From Eurosta solidaginis (taxonomy: Eukaryota; Arthropoda; Insecta; Diptera; Tephritidae), in assembly GCF_040869045.1 (NCBI RefSeq), contig NC_090319.1, positions 262,338,897-262,402,896 on the forward strand: 64,000 nucleotides of DNA, read 5' to 3'. Below are positions 44,277 through 54,742 of the stretch, in pieces (position 1 is the stretch's first letter; each line of letters starts with the position of its first letter). The translations under genes and the position numbers were made by a program. A model generated the notes under the pieces. It made no database searches and had not been told where the DNA came from. It saw only the letters and a program-made list of their open reading frames with translations.

Positions 44277-45058
44277 TATCTTGATGAAATTTGGTATGTA
44301 GGTTCCTGGGCGCTCATCTCAGATCGCTATTTAAAATGAACGAAATCGGACTACAACCACGCCCACTCTTTCGATATCGAAAATTTCGAAAAATCGAAAA
44401 AGTGCGATAATTCATTACCAAAGACGGGTAAAACGATGAAACTTGGTAGATGCGTTGACCTTATGACGCAAAATAGAAAATTAGTAAAATTTTGGACAAT
44501 GGGCGTGGCACCGCCCACTTTTAAAAGAAGGTAATTTAAAAGTTTAGCAAACTGTAATTTGGCAGTCGTTGAAGATATCATGATGAAATTTGGCAGGCTC
44601 GTTACTCCTATTACTATATGTGTGCTAAATAAAAATTAACAAAATCGGTTGAGTCAAATTTTAACAAAAAATTTAATATCTTTACAGTATATAAGTAAAT
44701 TATGTCAACATTCAACTCCAGTAATGATACGGTGCAACAAAATACAAAAATAAAAGAAAATAACAAAATGTGGGCGTGGCTCCGCCCTTTCTCATTTAAT
44801 TCGTCTAGAATACTTTTAATGCCATAAGTCGAATAAAAATATACCAATCCTTTTGAAATTTGGTAGGGGCAAAGATTTTATGACGATAACTGTTTTCTAC
44901 GAAAATGGGCGAAATCGGTTGAAGCCACGCACAGTTTTTATACACAGTCGGCCGTCTGTCCTTCCGCTCGGCCGTTAACCCGATAACTGGAGCAAAAATC
45001 GATATATCTTTACTAAACTTAGCTCACGTACTTATCTGAACTCACTTTATCTTGGTAT
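44277..45058 (+). mobile_element. Helentron-like family A element, left part of a split copy
   Basis: Colinear with 60470-61280 (TATCTTGATGAAATTTGGTA, CGATATCGAAAATTTCG, GGCGTGGCACCGCCCA, GCGTGGCTCCGCCC, TCGGCCGTTAACCCGATAAC). Breaks off at CTTGGTATAAA, exactly where the 61.28-kb copy continues ATAAAAAATGGCCG. Its 5' end is lost at the junction with the hAT-like remnant. Confidence 0.75.
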
Positions 45059-45525
45059 AAATAATAGTTTAAAAAAAAAACTAAAAAAAACACGCTTTTA
45101 TAGTAAACCGAACTTAAAAATATAAAATAATTTTCAATTAAAAAGAGTTTATATAACAGTGGTAGAAGGTCAAACAATCATTTATAGTTAATCACCTCAA
45201 AATAAAATTATAATAAAACTTAAGTTATTAACAGAATAATTTAATCCAGATCAGAAAGCGTGGGGTGCATTTGACTACAGCCAATAAAATGATTGTAACA
45301 TTCAATATCAAGCACCCCACGCTTTTTACTGTGAATTAAATTATTCTGTTAATAACTTAAATTTTATTATAATTTTATTTTGAGGTGATTAACTATAAAC
45401 GATTGTTTGACCTTCTACTACTGTTATATAAACTCTTTTTAATTCAAAATTATTTTCTAATTTTTAATTCGGTTTGCTATAAAAGCGGGTTTTTTAGTTT
45501 TTTTAAACTATTATTTATTTTTAAT
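45056..45525. mobile_element. Foldback element, about 470 bp, arms of about 212 bp
   Basis: Left arm 45056-45269 and right arm 45312-45525 are inverted copies. Matching pairs: ATAAATAATAGTTT/AAACTATTATTTAT, CGCTTTTATAGTAAACCG/CGGTTTGCTATAAAAGCG, GTTAATCACCTCAAAATAAA and its inverse, GAAAGCGTGGGGTGC/GCACCCCACGC. The loop is about 42 bases. Few mismatches, so relatively young. It opens a 2.2-kb insert that splits a Helentron-like copy. Confidence 0.9.
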
Positions 45526-45554
45526 TTTTTAGTTCAAGTAATTTTAAAGTGATC

Positions 45555-46455
45555 GAGAGTGATGAAGCCTCGAAACGCCAGCGGTCCATGGATGAATCCA
45601 ACCCCACGGCACCGGGAAGGGCCAAGACGCAGTGAGGCTGCACGCGGTTTTTCGCCGAAATTGCCAAGGGTCGGCAGATCGTTGGCATTATAGACGAGAG
45701 CAGCGAAGATGGCAGGATTCCGAAACAACAGTCGAAGTGGATCGAGAAAGACTACCCTGGTCCACCGCCATCTTACACCGATGCAGGGTGGTTCCAGGGC
45801 AATGTCAAGCTAATTGCCTGTGACGACGCCAGGTCGGTAAACCTCTATAGGGCCGCCGTCACGCTCATAGGGGTGGTATATCCGGGCGCGCGCCTCAAGG
45901 TAGTGGAGGCGCGTGATATCCCCTCACGACCAAGGGCTAGAGCCTGGGTTCCAGTGACGCCAACGGACCCAGTTGATATCCTGGAGCTGCTCCAGAAGTA
46001 CAACCCGCCACAGGTTTGGAAGTCAACCCGGGTAAAACCGCGCTTGTCCTCTTCGCGAGGAGGTACAATGTACCAAATCTTACACCGCCAAGAAATGGGG
46101 TACATTCTTAGCGTTTAACGATTAAGTCAAGTATTTGGGAGTCATTCTGGATAGGAAGCTATTATGGAGTGGCCATATAGTGGAGCGATCCAAGAAGGCA
46201 GCAGCAGAGCTGTTCACCTGCAAGAGGGCAATTGGCACGTCCTGGGGATTCTCCCCTAAGGATTTACACAGCCATTGTGCACCCGATTCTTCTTTATGGT
46301 GCCTTGGTCTGGTGGCCTGCACTAGCTAAAAGTATCAATCTTAAAATGCTTCAAAAGTTGCAACGGAGTTTGGAGCTCTGCATTACTGGGGCTCTCGGCT
46401 CCATTCCATATCCCGTTACATATATACATGGATACATAGATAGCTACAGGCAAAG
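45555..46455 (+). pseudogene. RNase H LINE: ORF1 core joined to RT thumb by deletion
   Basis: First half: KRQRSMDESNPTAPGR, FAEIAKGRQIVGIIDESSED, LIACDDARSVNLYRAAV, PSRPRARAWVPVTPTDP, the DUF4780-like ORF1 core, with stops and shifts. At about 46012 the sequence switches within a few bases to GLEVNPGKTALVLFARR, the RT thumb region, then KYLGVILDRKLLWSGH, RAIGTSWGFSPK and AIVHPILLYGALVWWPAL. The endonuclease and RT palm (several kb in a full LINE) are deleted. It breaks off at GALGSIPYPVT. A third RNase H LINE family relative to 9 kb and 36 kb. Confidence 0.8.
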
Positions 46456-47262
46456 CTAATAAAAGCGTGTTAAAAAGGGCTCTAGTATGCTCTTTCGTAG
46501 ATGTGCCATGCATCCACTTCTATCATTAATAAAGGAATGCGTTTTTCGCATTATGTGCAAGGTTTAAAATCTATGGTCATTTGGGGTGGTCATAACTTCA
46601 ATTGAGCTTATGTCCGTTAACCTTATATCACCGCACCATCACATTAATGCATTTTCATCGAGCCTTGATAAGTGTGCAAAGTTTCAGTCAAACTTATGGC
46701 CTTTCAAAGTGGTAATAACGCCAATTGACCTTATGGCCGTTGACCTTATGTCACCGCACCATCACACTAATGCATTGTCATTGAGCCTTGATACGTGTGC
46801 AAAGTTTCTATCAAACTTATGGCCATTCAAAGTGGTAATAAGGCCAATTGACCTTATGGTCGTTGACCTTATGTCACTATACCATCACATTAATGCATTG
46901 TCATCGAACCTTGATACGTTTGCAAAGTTTCAATCAAACTTGTGGCCATTCAAAGTGGTAATAAGGCCAATTGATCTTATGGCCGTTGACCTTATGTCAC
47001 CGCACCATCACACTAATGCATTGTCATTGAGCCTTGATACGTGTGCAAAGTTTCAATCAAACTTGTGGCCATTCAAAGTGTAATAAGGCCAATTGACCTT
47101 ATGTCCGTTGACCTTATGTCACCACACCACCACAGTAATGCATTGTCATCGATCCCTGATACGTACGCAAAGTTTCAAGTTAATCAGACTTCTAGAAACC
47201 GGTGAAAATTAAGCTCAAAGATTCCGTTACATACAGGCCAAGCTAATAAAAGCGTGTTAATA
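46443..47262 (-). mobile_element. Repeat element bounded by two CTAATAAAAGCGTGTTAA ends, with 123-bp satellite
   Basis: CAGGC.AAGCTAATAAAAGCG then TGTTAA occurs at 46447-46473 and at 47233-47260. Between them lies the satellite. The terminal word resembles the arm TATAAAAGCGGG of the neighbouring foldback. The right border meets ATAAAAAATGGCCG of the split Helentron-like copy. Class unresolved. Confidence 0.5.
46586..47190 (+). repeat. Tandem array, five 123-bp units
   Basis: The ACA(T/C)TAATGC anchor lies at 46641, 46764, 46887, 47010 and 47132; period 123,123,123,122. Because 123 is 41 codons, four units form a 165-codon repetitive frame that ends at a 1-base deletion. Unit words: GTTGACCTTATGTCACCGCA and GTGTGCAAAGTTTCAATCAA. 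Confidence 0.92.
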
Positions 47263-47945
47263 AAAAATGGCCGAAATCCGACTATGACCACGCCCACTTT
47301 TTCGATATCGAAAATTACGAACAATGAAAAAGATGCCATAATTCTATACTAAATATGAAAAAAGAGATGAAACATGGTAATTGGATTGGTTTATTGACGC
47401 AAAATATAACTTCAGAAAAAACTTTGAAAAATGGGTGTGACACCTACCATATTAAGTAGAAGAAAATGAAAAAGTTCTGCAGAGCGAAATCAAAAGCACT
47501 TGGAATCTTGGCAAGAATACTGTTCGTGGTATTACATATATAAATAAATTAGCGGTACCCAACATATGATGTTCTCGGTCACCCTGGTCCACATTTTGCT
47601 CGATATCTCGAAAACGTCTTCACATATATAACTAAGGGCCACTCCCTTTTAAAACCCTCACTAATACCTTTAATTTGATACCCATATCGTACAAACACAA
47701 TATAGAGTCAACCCTGGTCCACCTTTATGACGATATCTCGAAAAGGCGTCCACCTATAGAACTGTGGCCCGCTCCCTTTTAAAATACTCTTTAATACCTT
47801 CCATTTGAAACCCATGTCATACAAACACATTCCAGGGATACCCTAAGTTCATTTTGCTAAATGGTTATTTTCCCTTATTTTGTCTCCAAAGCTCTCAGCT
47901 GAGTATATAATGTTCGGTTACACCCGAACTTAACCTTCCTTATTT
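47257..47945 (+). mobile_element. Helentron-like family A element, right part of the split copy
   Basis: Continues with AAAAATGGCCGAAATCCGAC, two to three units of the about 130-bp satellite (CGATATCTCGAAAA at about 47600 and 47730), the sub-terminal CTCAGCTGAGTAT, the hairpin GTTCGGTTACACCCGAAC and TTAACCTTCCTTATTTGTTC. Joined to 44277-45058 it forms one ancestral copy. Confidence 0.8.
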
Positions 47946-48415
47946 GTTCTTTTTAACCAGCATATTTAACGAGCTAACAGCTCAGCATAACTTACAAATA
48001 TGCAAATCCAAAGAAAAGTAAAAATGCGAAGCTTTCAACATGCATTCCAGCTTTAAGGGAGCTCAATTTGCAGAAGAAAATCTGTTTTTTGTTTTCACAC
48101 CCAAGATGTATGCGTCAAGTGCATAAAAGATCAACCAAATCACTTTAAAGGACAAACTACGCTTTGAAGCAATTGTAAGCGATAGTTGTCCAAAGTTAAA
48201 CACTAGGGATGAATAGTTGAAAGTTGGGAAGTTAGATAGAGTCAAAAACATGACACTTGTACGCATTCATTGCATTTTTAAGAATAACAGTTGAACAAGA
48301 AGGTACGTGGAAAAAAATAGCGCGAACGAAATAAATTGAATTTAATTGACTTTAAAAGCTTAGCGAGTGTTTATGTAAGTACATAGGTATTTGTACTTAG
48401 GGCCGTCCTCGGTAC
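47946..48415. other. No gene seen
   Basis: AT-rich; no family recognised. Confidence 0.45.
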
Positions 48416-48419
48416 ATCT

Positions 48420-49285
48420 GGGTAGCTTGAGCGCAGGCCATACGACCATAGCAGTTTGACAGGACGAACAGACTACCTGATTTCGTACTTACGCTTCGAA
48501 GAGGCTCTTAGTGCCACAATAGAAGTGGATAGATGGCGTAAGGGTGCCCAAATGGTGGACGAGGCGACGCACGTGTACACCGATATGGTTCAAAGGTAGT
48601 GGAATAATTAGGCCTGCGGTATACTGTGCTGATTTGGATATAAACAGGTCCTTAAAGCTGCAAGATTACTCTAGCAGTTTTCAGACGGAAGTAGTAGCCG
48701 TAACCACTGTCAACTTTACAAAATAGTTGAAGCTGCATCCGTGTCAACTTTTGTATTGACAGCCAACAATTAAGGCAATAATCTCGCATAGCACAGTACA
48801 CAACAGTATATTACAGTGTGAAAAATTCCTGGAAAGAATGGCAACAGAGAGAAGCATACATTTATATTGGGTTTCAGGGCATATGGGATGTCCAAATTAG
48901 ATTTGACGAGATTAAGAGAGACGAGATTTAAACATGATCGACCAATCCGAAAAGATGTGGGCGCAGCGCGCGACTTTAAAGTATGGAAGATCATGTATAG
49001 GTCTAACAACCTTAGACTAACAAAGTTACTCCGTTTTTGTGCTCGTGCCCTGTGCTTGCCAGGCTAAGACTCCAGCTATTAGGAGTGATACAGCTGTCAG
49101 ATCTAGAAGCAGCGAGCGGCTTAAGTTCTAGAAGTCTTCTAGCATTTGCCAAGAGAACGGAGTTATTTTATAACATAGGTCCTGGTTTTTAAGTTTGGTT
49201 ATTAAAACAAACTTCTGGTAACACTGTGGACTCATTCAGTCCATGTGAGGTCCTTATGGGCCGGCCGGTGGCCAACCTAACCTAA
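48420..49285 (+). pseudogene. RNase H LINE 3' remnant, heavily decayed
   Basis: THVYTD (about 48568) is the RNase H opening box; DINRSLKLQDYSSSFQTEVV follows, the SVFQAE box degenerated. HLYWVSGHMG (48860) is the last box. CPALARLRLQLLGVIQLSDL (about 49043) is the C-terminal zinc-cluster end, and FAKRTELF follows. The 3' end CCAACCTAACCTAAGC (49271-49286) looks like a short-repeat tail. Many stops. Similar organisation to the 9-kb LINE but too diverged to assign. Confidence 0.7.
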
Positions 49286-49321
49286 GCTCTTGATAGCGCG
49301 CCTATAAGTATTCCACACAAT

Positions 49322-49733
49322 TATAAATGCCTTATAAAGTGCGTAAACGTATAAATTTATCTAGTGCGTAAATAAACTGTCAAATTTTGTATGAAAACTC
49401 GTTTACACAATTTGTATAAATTTACGCACACATTTTATTATGTAAACGCGGTAAACTCAAACGATTGCAATCTTGCAGACATAACAGCCATCATGTTCTT
49501 CAGAAATCTCCAAAATCAGCAAGTCATTTACAAGAATAGCTTTGTAACAAAGTTTTAGTTTTGATTTCTCACCTCATCTTGGCTTTTGTTTTAATTTGTG
49601 AAATAATCACACATTTTTTTTTTAATAATACAGCTGATCGGCAATTAAGTTTATAAACCTGCGTTCATATACCAGTATGTGTAAACGGATATAATATTAC
49701 AACTTATAAATTTATATGCCTTAATGAATCCTA
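49322..49733. mobile_element. Second copy of the 425-bp MITE, left terminus lost
   Basis: Matches 24664-25070: ATAAATGCCTTATAAAGTG, CTGTCAAATTTTGTATGAAA, ATACAGCTGAT and ATAAATTTATATGCCTTAAT at the right. The GGGGACTC left end is missing. Confidence 0.8.
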
Positions 49734-51362
49734 CTAATGTTATTTCTGTCGGCCGAAATTATTTGAAACTTAAGTTTTCATATTGCAAGTCATATATACA
49801 TCATACAGAAAACATATTTTAGCGAAATGGGTAACATTTTCCGCATACAAAGAAAATTATTCAACTTCATCAGTATAAAATTTTCGTTTACAAATCCTTC
49901 CACACTTTTTTAAAGACCTTCCACGTAATTTCTTAAAACTCTACCACTTAATTGGTTTAAAAGTGGCAGCACTGCTAGCGAAAGCATTATGTATGTATGT
50001 CTGCATTTTCATTTTATATCAGTGGTCACCAAAATTGAAACTATGACTGTGTTAGTAAGAGTAAAAAATCAATGTAGTTGTTTAGTGGTTGGCTTACTAG
50101 CAACAAAGCTAAACACGTGCAAACATATTTGTTTGCTTTCAAATTAGTTGTAAAGACATAACTAAATATATGCTTTTTGTAAAATACACAGAGAGCGTTC
50201 CTGTTTTTGTTTTTTTTTTTTTTTTTTTGTTTTTTGAGAACTGAACAAAAAAGCGATTAATTCCTATAACTGATAGAGCAGAAAAAGAGAGAGATTGATG
50301 GAGGGAGAGAAAAACACGGACGGAGAAAAAGACACATAGGGAAAAACGGAGAGAGTGGAGCGAGGGAGAAGGAAGGAATTAGTAAAAGGAATCGGGAAAG
50401 TAAGGGTGAGGGGAAGTAAGAGAAAAATAAATTTTAAAATCCATGCATATAGATCAAAATAAAGGCAGAACAGCGTCTGCAGGGTCTGATAGAAGCACGT
50501 CAGTTTCAATCCCGATACTGCTCAGAGAAGTACCGTTATTTTTTAAAATGTTTACTGACGTCGAAAGTTTTACTTGTAGGTTTTGGCCACTTTTTGTGTA
50601 GGTTTGAATATATGTTCATAAGGTAGTCAGAACTTTGACTCAGCAGCGATAGATACCCTAACCCGTCTTAAATCGAAAACAAAACTTACGTTTTACACCT
50701 TTCACTGTGACATTGTCTTTTGAAAGGGTCAGGTTGAAAAAGTCTTACATTTGAGTTTAAAGGACCACCCTAGTACACATAGCATAATATCAAGGATTCT
50801 TTTATTTGGTTTCATGGTATAAATATTACCAGGTAAAACCATTTACTCTTCTTGGCGGCCATAATGTTTTTTTGATTTTTAAAAAAATTTTAAAATCACT
50901 CTCTTAAACTTTGTGGAAATGCCAAACCAGAGAAAACACAAACAAAATTGTTGATATGACATTTTATGCTTTTTTTAATGCCAAAACAATAAAATGCTTA
51001 TGAAATAAGTGAAAAAATATTTCGAAAAGTTTTGAAATCGGTTTTTATGTATATGGCAAAAAAAATGAGCTGTCAATATAATGGATGCCTCAACACGTCC
51101 TATTTTTGCAAAGGGACAAAAGAAATGCCTTACTTCTTAACCTCTTCCAATTAAGAAGCGAATTTTGGAGACCACCCTTATTTATTTTTCATTCGTCCTT
51201 CTTCACTTAGTTGGTACGTTTTTAACCCTTAAATATGCGGAAACTTCACTTTATAAGAGATCAGCAGTCTCAATTGTCTTCGCTACTGCGGAAAAAAATA
51301 ATCTTGGAAGTATTCTTTGGTTTGTTTTGGTCCTTTTCCTCACGGTTGGAAGATAAATTTTT
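49734..51362. other. No supported gene; poly(T) and purine-rich tracts
   Basis: A T-rich run at 50205-50229 and a GA-rich stretch (about 50276-50430, words GAGAGA, GGGAGAGAAAAA). A 63-codon hydrophobic frame (51165-51356) has no supporting feature. I recognise nothing else. Confidence 0.5.
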
Positions 51363-51545
51363 AAATGGCGCTTAACCATTTAGGAGATGCTGGTAATTGC
51401 GTAACAAGGCTCTCCAGCTAACCCTGTTCCGCGATGACTGACGCCAACATGGGGCAGCAAGAGAGATCAAAGTCTTCCCCCCACCTGCATCTCCGAACCC
51501 AGTGGAGATCTTCCCATAACTTGCCCACGCCAGCAAAAACGCTGT
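51363..51545 (-). mobile_element. RTE-like LINE 3' fragment, different subfamily
   Basis: TAAATGGCGCTTAACCATTT at the left recalls the ATTGGCGCTTAACCGTCTAA end of the other RTE copies; CAACAAGGC and GACGCCAACATGGGGCAGC are diverged counterparts. Frame not recoverable. Confidence 0.5.
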
Positions 51546-52696
51546 AGTTCTTCGCAGCTTAGCTAAACATCATCGTCCAGAATTGGATAGAAAGCTAAAC
51601 TTTAATCTCCTCAGCTATATACATCACATCAAATTGTTGTTATTAGTAGATATGTATCTCTTCCGTACACCTTGGCGGTAAGTCGGGTTTGTCTTCTCGT
51701 CGCGCAGACGTAGATAAATTTCTTCACAATTTGTTGAGGAAAATTCCTCAGAAGAGGATCGTGGCCTGATGCTTCTTTTTGCGAGAAACCACAATACAAT
51801 TCCTGAATTGAAAATTCTGGAATGCGGTTGACCGTTGAGATTTATTTCCCACAAAAAAAACTTATTTCCACCAATCAAAAAATTCGGTTTTGGATAAAAT
51901 ATCGTAATATTAATGTTAGAACGCAAAAATATATGGCAATTCTATACGAATGCATGCCACTGGTAATACGCGTCCAAAAATTCTGAGAGAGGTATTAAAG
52001 GACTCGTACTGACCTCGACAACAATCCGAAGGCGGAAAATAAAAATTTTAGATCGTTCAAAAGATATTAACGAAAAACCGAAAAATTACCCCGGAGTGCT
52101 CCTAAACCGAGAGTGGGATCCATAGTATTTTTGCCGAGAACACCTTTCTGCATTGGCGGCCTTTGGCCGCGCTTATAAAAAATTACCTTGGGTGGGTCCA
52201 ACACCGGTTTGGAGACCAAAACTATATCCGCGGAAAACACTTATGTTCACGATTTTTTTTGTGGGTACCCCAAAATCATCAAAATTACAACAACCACATG
52301 AAAATTTTCAAAATTTCGTTTGCAAATATTTTTTGACAGACCCAAAAATTTTGACGATTACGATGACACGTGTATTAAGAGTGTCATGCTGTCGTATAGA
52401 ATTACCAAATATATTACAGTTTGTTATATTTTTGTTTTGAAAACAAAAACAAAAACAAAATAAAAAAAAAAAAATGTGAGAGCAGAGAGAATTTTAAAAT
52501 TTTTTTAAACGTCATTTCGGCTCTCACCGGTATTACCTTGTAATATTTATACCATGCTTGGTTTAATAAACATTTGTAAATTCTTACATGCACGCATTAG
52601 TAACCGTCAACTGGCTATTATCTGTATAAAAATATATTTAAATAAATATATATTGTACATAAGCGCATAAACATACATACGTCTATACTGTATGTA
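51546..52696. other. No gene seen
   Basis: Two frames of 95-100 codons exist (51624-51926 minus; 52153-52440 plus) with no recognised motif. Confidence 0.4.
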
Positions 52697-52917
52697 CAGC
52701 AGCGAACAGGACAATAGTAGTGGCAGTTTTTATGAAAGTTTGTCAGTAAAATTCTTCTTAGAATTTTATAACTGAAACTATGCAAAACAAATCTCAAGGA
52801 CGTTTTCGAAAAATTTGAAATTTTAAAACAATTTAAGCAAAATGTCTAAATTTTTATTTGGTGTTTTTTAAGTTTTTTTGAGTATGCAGCCCTGCAGCTC
52901 AATTAATACAAGTAATA

Positions 52918-53725
52918 CTTACTTACTTACTTAATTGGCGCTTAACCGTCTAAACGGTTATGGCCGTCCAACAAGACGCGCCAGTCGCTCCTTCGCTCCG
53001 CCAACCGGCGCCAATTGGTCACACCAAGGGAGTTTAAATCGTTTTCCACCTGGTCCTTCTAACGGAGTGGGGGCCGCCCTCTAGCTCTGCTTCCATTGGC
53101 GGGTTCCGATAGAAACACTTTCTTGGCTGGAGCATCACCTTTCATTCGCATAACATGGCCTAGCCAGCGCAGCCGCTGCGTTTTAATTCGCTGGACTATG
53201 TTGATGTCTGCGTATAGCTCGTACAGCTCATCATTAAATATTCTTCGGTACTCGCCATCGCCAACGCGTAGATGTCCATAAATCTTTCGAAGAACTTTTC
53301 TCTCGAACACTCCCAAAGCCGCTTCATCTGCTGTTGTCATGGTCCATGCTTCTGCCCCATATAGCAGGACGGGTACAATAAGTGACTTGTAGAGTATGAT
53401 TTTCGTTCGCCGAGAGATGACTTTACTTTTCAATTGCCTACCTAGTCCAAAGTAGCATTTATTGGCAAGATTGATTCTTCGCTGGATTTCAGTGCTGATG
53501 TTGTTGCTAGTGTTGATGCTGGTTCCCAAATAAACGAAGTCTTTTACTATTTCGAAATTATGGCTGCCAACAGTAGCGTGGTTGCCAAGGTGCATATGCG
53601 CTGACTCTTTGCTCGATGACAGCAGGTACTTCGTTTTGTCCTCATTCACCATTAAACCCATCTTTATCGCTTCTTTTTCCAGTTTGGAGTAAGCAGAACT
53701 AACAGCGCGGGCGTTTAGGCCGAAG
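52918..53725 (-). mobile_element. RTE-type LINE, 5'-truncated, TSD TACAAGTAATA
   Basis: Perfect 11-bp TSD (52907-52917, 53726-53736) and (TAAG)n tail. Near identical to 28445-29266. Inserted into the Tc1-like element. Confidence 0.92.
53000..53700 (-). pseudogene. RTE-type LINE reverse transcriptase C-terminus, Trp-to-stop
   Basis: Same product as at 28469-29188: MGLMVNEDKTKYL, VLLYGAEAWT, VFERKVLRKIYG, RLRWLGHVMRM. In GRPPLRWKDQ the Trp codon is TAG (about 53057), so the last about 40 residues are cut off. At the RLRWLG site it has the commoner His where the other copy has Asp. No catalytic residues are present owing to 5' truncation. Confidence 0.85.
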
Positions 53726-54126
53726 TACAAGTAATAGCTCGCTCAAAATTCACATTTATTTTTGATAATTTTTTCCCCGAAGCACCGATTTTGCTCCATA
53801 CAAAGTGTGACAGAATGTAAAAGTCCCTTCGGATTTTTTTTTTTTTTTTTAAATCAATAAGATTATTGGGGTACCTATAACTCTTACTTTGCTAGACTAA
53901 AATGCAATACTGCATACTCAAAAAAAATCACAGAACTACAAATAAAGAGTTTAGTAAAATTTTCTCGAATTTCGGAATTTTTTCCAATACTTTTTTGAGA
54001 TTGGTTTGCATAGCCTCAGTTACAAAAATCTAAGTTGTTTCTTAAAATATCGAAAGTAAAAATTGATGAACTACATTGACGCACTCTGAAAGAAATTATA
54101 TTGCCTTTTTATTTTGTTCGCTGCTG

Positions 54127-54339
54127 TATGTACATATATATGTATCCGTGTGTAATGGAATGACGGCAGGAAATTAACCTATTTTTGGACTTATTTTTTA
54201 TGGGTCATCTTGACTTTGAATTTCTGGATAGCGTAATTCCCCAAACTGAAAAAACATATCCACTTTAACTTTACTTTCATTAAAAAGGCATCATGATTAT
54301 CATAAATTGTGATAATATCGGCTACTTCGTAAAAAGTCA
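54127..54339. other. Spacer
   Basis: No feature seen. Confidence 0.4.
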
Positions 54340-54742
54340 CGCCAGCTGGCGCCATTTGGAAACACCACGTGAGGCCAAGTTTTCCTTCGTCTGCCTCTCG
54401 CAACTCATTGGAGGTCTACCAAGTCGTCTGCTTCCAAATGACGTCCTCGATTGTAATACTTTATTTTCCTCTATTCGCATATCACTACGTAGCCAACGAA
54501 GCATTTGGGCATTTATTCACTTCATTATCTCCATATATGCGTAAAACTCATAAACCTAATCATTATACCTCCTCCGATACTCGCCGTCGGCAGCACGGAC
54601 AGGTCTATAAATATTTGGGATAACTTTTCTCTCGAACATCCCAAGACATCTTATCTTATTTCGACACAATTTATAATTCGGAGACAGACCTTAGGACAGC
54701 GACTTGTAGAACGTGATTTTTGTTCGTCGAGAGATGAGTTTA
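54340..54742 (-). pseudogene. Older RTE-type LINE RT, downstream part of a split copy
   Basis: Minus strand carries diverged counterparts of the young RTE copies: the plus-strand blocks CAGCTGGCGCCATTTGGAAA, CTCCGATACTCGCCGTCGGC, TCTATAAATATTTGGGATAA, CTTTTCTCTCGAACATCCCA and TTCGTCGAGAGATGAG align with 53000-53420. It stops at GAGTTTA where an insertion begins. Confidence 0.8.

Larger units (their letters stand above)
52697..54126. mobile_element. Tc1/mariner-like long-TIR element, TA target site, with nested LINE
   Basis: Ends CAGCAGCGAACAGGACAATA and its inverse TTATTTTGTTCGCTGCTG, each flanked by TA (52695-52696, 54127-54128). Homology between the arms runs inward about 200-250 bp (AACTGAAACTATGCAAAAC.AATCTCAA and TTTTTTTGAGTATGCAG recur inverted near 54010-54030 and 53910-53935). 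Ancestral length about 600 bp, no transposase. An RTE LINE sits inside the left arm region. CAG-type ends plus TA duplication fit Tc1/mariner. Confidence 0.8.

Noticed and set aside
51165..51356. Hydrophobic 63-codon ORF that could be a membrane peptide
   Set aside because: No homologous pattern, no promoter context; AT-rich DNA readily gives Leu/Phe/Ile-rich frames.
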